A stretch of DNA of 64,000 bases from G963676655 sp963676655 (lineage in GTDB: Bacteria; Verrucomicrobiota; Lentisphaeria; Victivallales; Victivallaceae), in NCBI GenBank assembly GCA_963676655.2, contig CAXXKX010000003.1, positions 62,001 to 126,000 on the forward strand, read 5' to 3'. The notes beneath the pieces are model-generated. The model saw nothing but the letters and a program-made list of their open reading frames with translations, made no database searches and was not told where the DNA came from. Shown piece after piece: positions 61,879 through 64,000 of this stretch; within the stretch, counting starts at the first letter, position 1; each line of letters starts with the position of its first letter. Position numbers and translations under genes: made by a program.

Positions 61879-62610
61879 ATGAAAAAGCAGACATTCACCC
61901 TTATTGAATTACTGGTCGTGATCGCAATAATCGCAATCCTTGCCAGCATGCTGCTGCCCGCCTTGAATCAGGCAAGGAACAAAGCCAGAGCCATCAAGTG
62001 CGTCAACAACCAGAAACAAATTGGCCTTGGCCTGGCGCTTTACGCCGATGACAACACCGGAATTTACCCGAGCGCGACCGGAAACGGCGGCGAATGGCCC
62101 TATAAACTTAAAACTCAACTCGGCTATATCAACAGTTGGGCAACTTTCGTCTGTCCGTCAATGGCTCCGGTCAACAATATGAACCTCGGAACCAGCGTCG
62201 AGTGGAAAATCGCCTATCTCACCTACGGTCTTACCGGAACCTACCGTTACGCTTATTCCGCTTCTTATCCCATCGGGCAATACATGATCGACACCAGAAA
62301 ATGCTGGGCTCCGGCAAAAACCGAATGTGTCACTGACAGCATCCATACAGTTCCTCCAAGCTGGGTCTATACCGACGGTTTCGCGCCTAACGGTGCGCCG
62401 GTTCAATATTGCTATGTTGAAAAACGGACTGGTCGCGGTATCAAAATGCATATGCGCCATAACAGCCGGGCCAATATCCTCTTTGTCGACGGTCATGTCG
62501 AACCCATGGGGCCAAACGATGAAGTTGCGAGAAATTATTATTTGAAATACTACGGCATGATGTCATTGTATAACTCATACGATCCGCTGGTCGGGGATTT
62601 CAAATTCTAA
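61879..62610 (+). CDS. Prepilin-like protein with N-methylation motif, cassette 6
   Basis: The 243-residue protein has the shortest leader of the six (MKKQT) before FTLIELLVVIAIIAILAS, with Thr5 at -1. The tail RHNSRANILFVDGHV has an exact His-X9-Asp-Gly spacing. It is a close paralogue of the protein at 50353, nearly collinear over the full length. It has an AAAGGAA ribosome site and follows its LacI gene directly. The exported protein follows after a 136-base gap. Confidence 0.9.
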   Translation: MKKQTFTLIELLVVIAIIAILASMLLPALNQARNKARAIKCVNNQKQIGLGLALYADDNTGIYPSATGNGGEWPYKLKTQLGYINSWATFVCPSMAPVNNMNLGTSVEWKIAYLTYGLTGTYRYAYSASYPIGQYMIDTRKCWAPAKTECVTDSIHTVPPSWVYTDGFAPNGAPVQYCYVEKRTGRGIKMHMRHNSRANILFVDGHVEPMGPNDEVARNYYLKYYGMMSLYNSYDPLVGDFKF

Positions 62611-62651
62611 GTACAGAAAGAAAATACTATCGGGAATATATGATTTTTTAA

Positions 62652-62693
62652 GTTGTCCATGCCAGCTTGTCCGGCTCAAAAAGTGGCAACAAC
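62652..62693 (+). other. Hairpin in the leader between pilin-like gene and exported protein
   Basis: TGCCA (62660-62664) pairs with TGGCA (62684-62688), with GTTG/CAAC (62652-62655 and 62690-62693) as a further interrupted stem. No U-tract follows, so it is more likely an mRNA-stability or attenuation element than a terminator. It parallels the hairpin in the gap at 47148. Confidence 0.25.
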
Positions 62694-62746
62694 AGATGTT
62701 TTCTGCCTGAATCACAGATATTAACCAATAATTACAGGGAATAAAC

Positions 62747-64000
62747 ATGAATAAATATTTGATTGCTGCCGGTATCGGCACAATGGTTTCAAGCGGCGCG
62801 TTCGCGGAAGGGTTCAGCAGTTTTAAAACGGCAAAGGAAGCCGAAACTTTCGGTTGGCGCCCCCGGCTTAATTGCACACTAACCACAGGCAAAGGCCCGG
62901 ACGGCAACGGATCAGTCGTCATTACCGCACAGAAAGGGGCCAAGAGATACAGCGGAGTGACCCTTTTCCAGAAATTCCCGTTCAGTCAGGCTACCCCGAA
63001 AGATTACATCAGCTGTAAAGTGCGGCAAAATTTCGGGACCGGAATCTATCTTAATTTCGCCACAAGCAAAGGTTCGGTTTATGACCATGTCAAGCTTCAG
63101 AGGGACAAATGGAACGACATTAAATTGAGTCTGGATTTTTCAAAATGGGAAAAACCGAAAAACAATAAATCCGCCAATTGGGCCGATGCGCGCAGTGTCG
63201 CGTTTTACGCTTCCGGCTTCAGCGAACCCGGCACCTACCTTGAAATAGCCGATCTTGAATTCACGATCAGCGGAAAAAAATATATTCCAAAAAGACTCGG
63301 CGCAAAAGTCGCCGGAGATGTCCGCAAGCTCAAAGATTCGGCTAAATATAAATATTTGAAAACAGATTACGGAATCTGGGCCATTGACCTGAAAACCGGG
63401 ATGACCGCCGGGGTCTGGAACCTGAAAAACGGCGAACAATACGTCAGCCATCTCTACAGCAAGTATTTTGTCATGAACCTGAAAAAGGAATACAACACAA
63501 CGGAAAAGAAAGACCGGGTTTTCAGTTCCGGCAGTCATAATAACGTATTTACCATGAACTGTCGCAACGACGATCTGCCGGGTATTACCATTGTTAAATC
63601 ATTCCGGGTAGAAGGACCGAGACTGTACCGGGATCTTGAATTTCTCGACAAAGGCGGCAAAACGATCCAATTCGTCACCGTACGTAATGAAGTAACCTTC
63701 CAACCGGAATACCGGAAAGACAGCTATCATCTTGGAGCCGGTTACATCGGGCCGCTTACTCCGGTCGAAACCCTTTACGAGCCGCGTCGGGTAACCCGCT
63801 TCCGGCAAATGACCAAAGGAATGGTCCTTAGCAATTCCAGAAAAAATTACAGTTTTTCCAACTATCGCCTTTTCGTCAACAACCGCTTATGCTACCCCTG
63901 GTGGCAAAGCGGTATCTCAGGTTATGCAGAACGCGACAATTGTCTCTATTACACTCCGCGCGGCTGGGATATGCCGCTGGGAACATTACGTCTGCTGCCG
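62747..64000 (+). CDS. Exported glycan-active protein, 3'-truncated by window edge
   Basis: An open frame of 418 codons runs from the ATG at 62747 (AGGGA 6 bases upstream) to the end of the window without a stop. The signal peptide is MNKYLIAAGIGTMVSSGAFA. Residues about 22-175 form a beta domain with GVTLFQKFPF, NFGTGIYLNFATSKGS and YLEIADLEFTI, like CBM11/CIA30-type domains. A beta-sandwich region ends in LYYTPRGWDMPLGTLRLLP, which resembles TVFTPTGWEFTSAVFQFRP of the giant at 52183, so a TIM barrel probably follows beyond the window. It occupies the same cassette position as that giant. Confidence 0.75.
   Translation, partial: MNKYLIAAGIGTMVSSGAFAEGFSSFKTAKEAETFGWRPRLNCTLTTGKGPDGNGSVVITAQKGAKRYSGVTLFQKFPFSQATPKDYISCKVRQNFGTGIYLNFATSKGSVYDHVKLQRDKWNDIKLSLDFSKWEKPKNNKSANWADARSVAFYASGFSEPGTYLEIADLEFTISGKKYIPKRLGAKVAGDVRKLKDSAKYKYLKTDYGIWAIDLKTGMTAGVWNLKNGEQYVSHLYSKYFVMNLKKEYNTTEKKDRVFSSGSHNNVFTMNCRNDDLPGITIVKSFRVEGPRLYRDLEFLDKGGKTIQFVTVRNEVTFQPEYRKDSYHLGAGYIGPLTPVETLYEPRRVTRFRQMTKGMVLSNSRKNYSFSNYRLFVNNRLCYPWWQSGISGYAERDNCLYYTPRGWDMPLGTLRLLP

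Overview
The window looks like the chromosome of a Gram-negative polysaccharide degrader of the Lentisphaerota (Victivallis/Lentisphaera-like; PVC superphylum). This is inferred from gene content, not from any database search. The evidence is six short prepilin-like proteins with an almost invariant FTLIELLVVIAIIAILAS N-terminus and a C-terminal H-X9-DG-type tail, together with many sugar-operon regulators, sulfatases, exported glycoside-hydrolase-like giants and DUF4091/DUF4434/GH106/GH92-type enzymes. No tRNA, rRNA, CRISPR array or phage gene was recognised. The one mobile-element-type gene is an IS200/RAYT-like transposase at 8.5-9.5 kb.

Layout. (1) 1-4.9 kb: the end of a GntR/AraR-type regulator, a GH38 alpha-mannosidase, and a convergent Gfo/Idh/MocA oxidoreductase. 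(2) 5.2-8.3 kb (minus strand): an IclR regulator and an unusual tandem QueG/reductive-dehalogenase-like iron-sulfur protein. (3) 8.5-9.5 kb: the RAYT-like gene. (4) 9.7-12.9 kb: a second, single-module QueG-like Fe-S protein translationally coupled to a GH42-like barrel protein. (5) 12.9-21.2 kb: GntR/LacI-type regulator, pilin-like protein, exported LamG+DUF4091 protein, exported propeller/serine hydrolase, sulfatase. (6) 21.2-33.4 kb: LacI regulator, GH106, pilin-like protein, exported GH20-like protein, beta-propeller, alpha/beta hydrolase, GH42-like barrel. (7) 33.5-37.1 kb (minus): LacI, pilin-like protein, exported FnIII/barrel protein. This block lies between two diverged direct copies of the 3' end of the preceding gene. 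(8) 37.6-49.1 kb: a minus-strand operon (pilin-like protein, exported GH42-like protein, GH92, BNR protein, sulfatase, URO-D-like protein) with a divergent AraC regulator. (9) 49.2-60.7 kb: LacI, pilin-like protein, two-repeat cysteine-rich protein, 1.67-kilo-residue exported enzyme, DUF4434, GH2 beta-mannosidase. (10) 60.7-64 kb: LacI, pilin-like protein, exported protein cut by the window edge.

The repeated theme is a module of one dedicated regulator, one pilin-like protein and one very large exported enzyme, often followed by cytoplasmic enzymes. It occurs six times in about 51 kb. Most regulator genes start from a near-consensus promoter (TTGACA-17-TATAAT-like) with a palindromic or repeated operator beginning at or just after the -10 box, which suggests autoregulated, substrate-induced cassettes. 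The working model is that exported multi-domain enzymes attack complex glycans at the surface and released oligosaccharides are finished inside the cell by mannosidases, a rhamnosidase and sulfatases without signal peptides. The pilin-like proteins would have a cassette-specific part in secretion or display. The last part is hypothesis.
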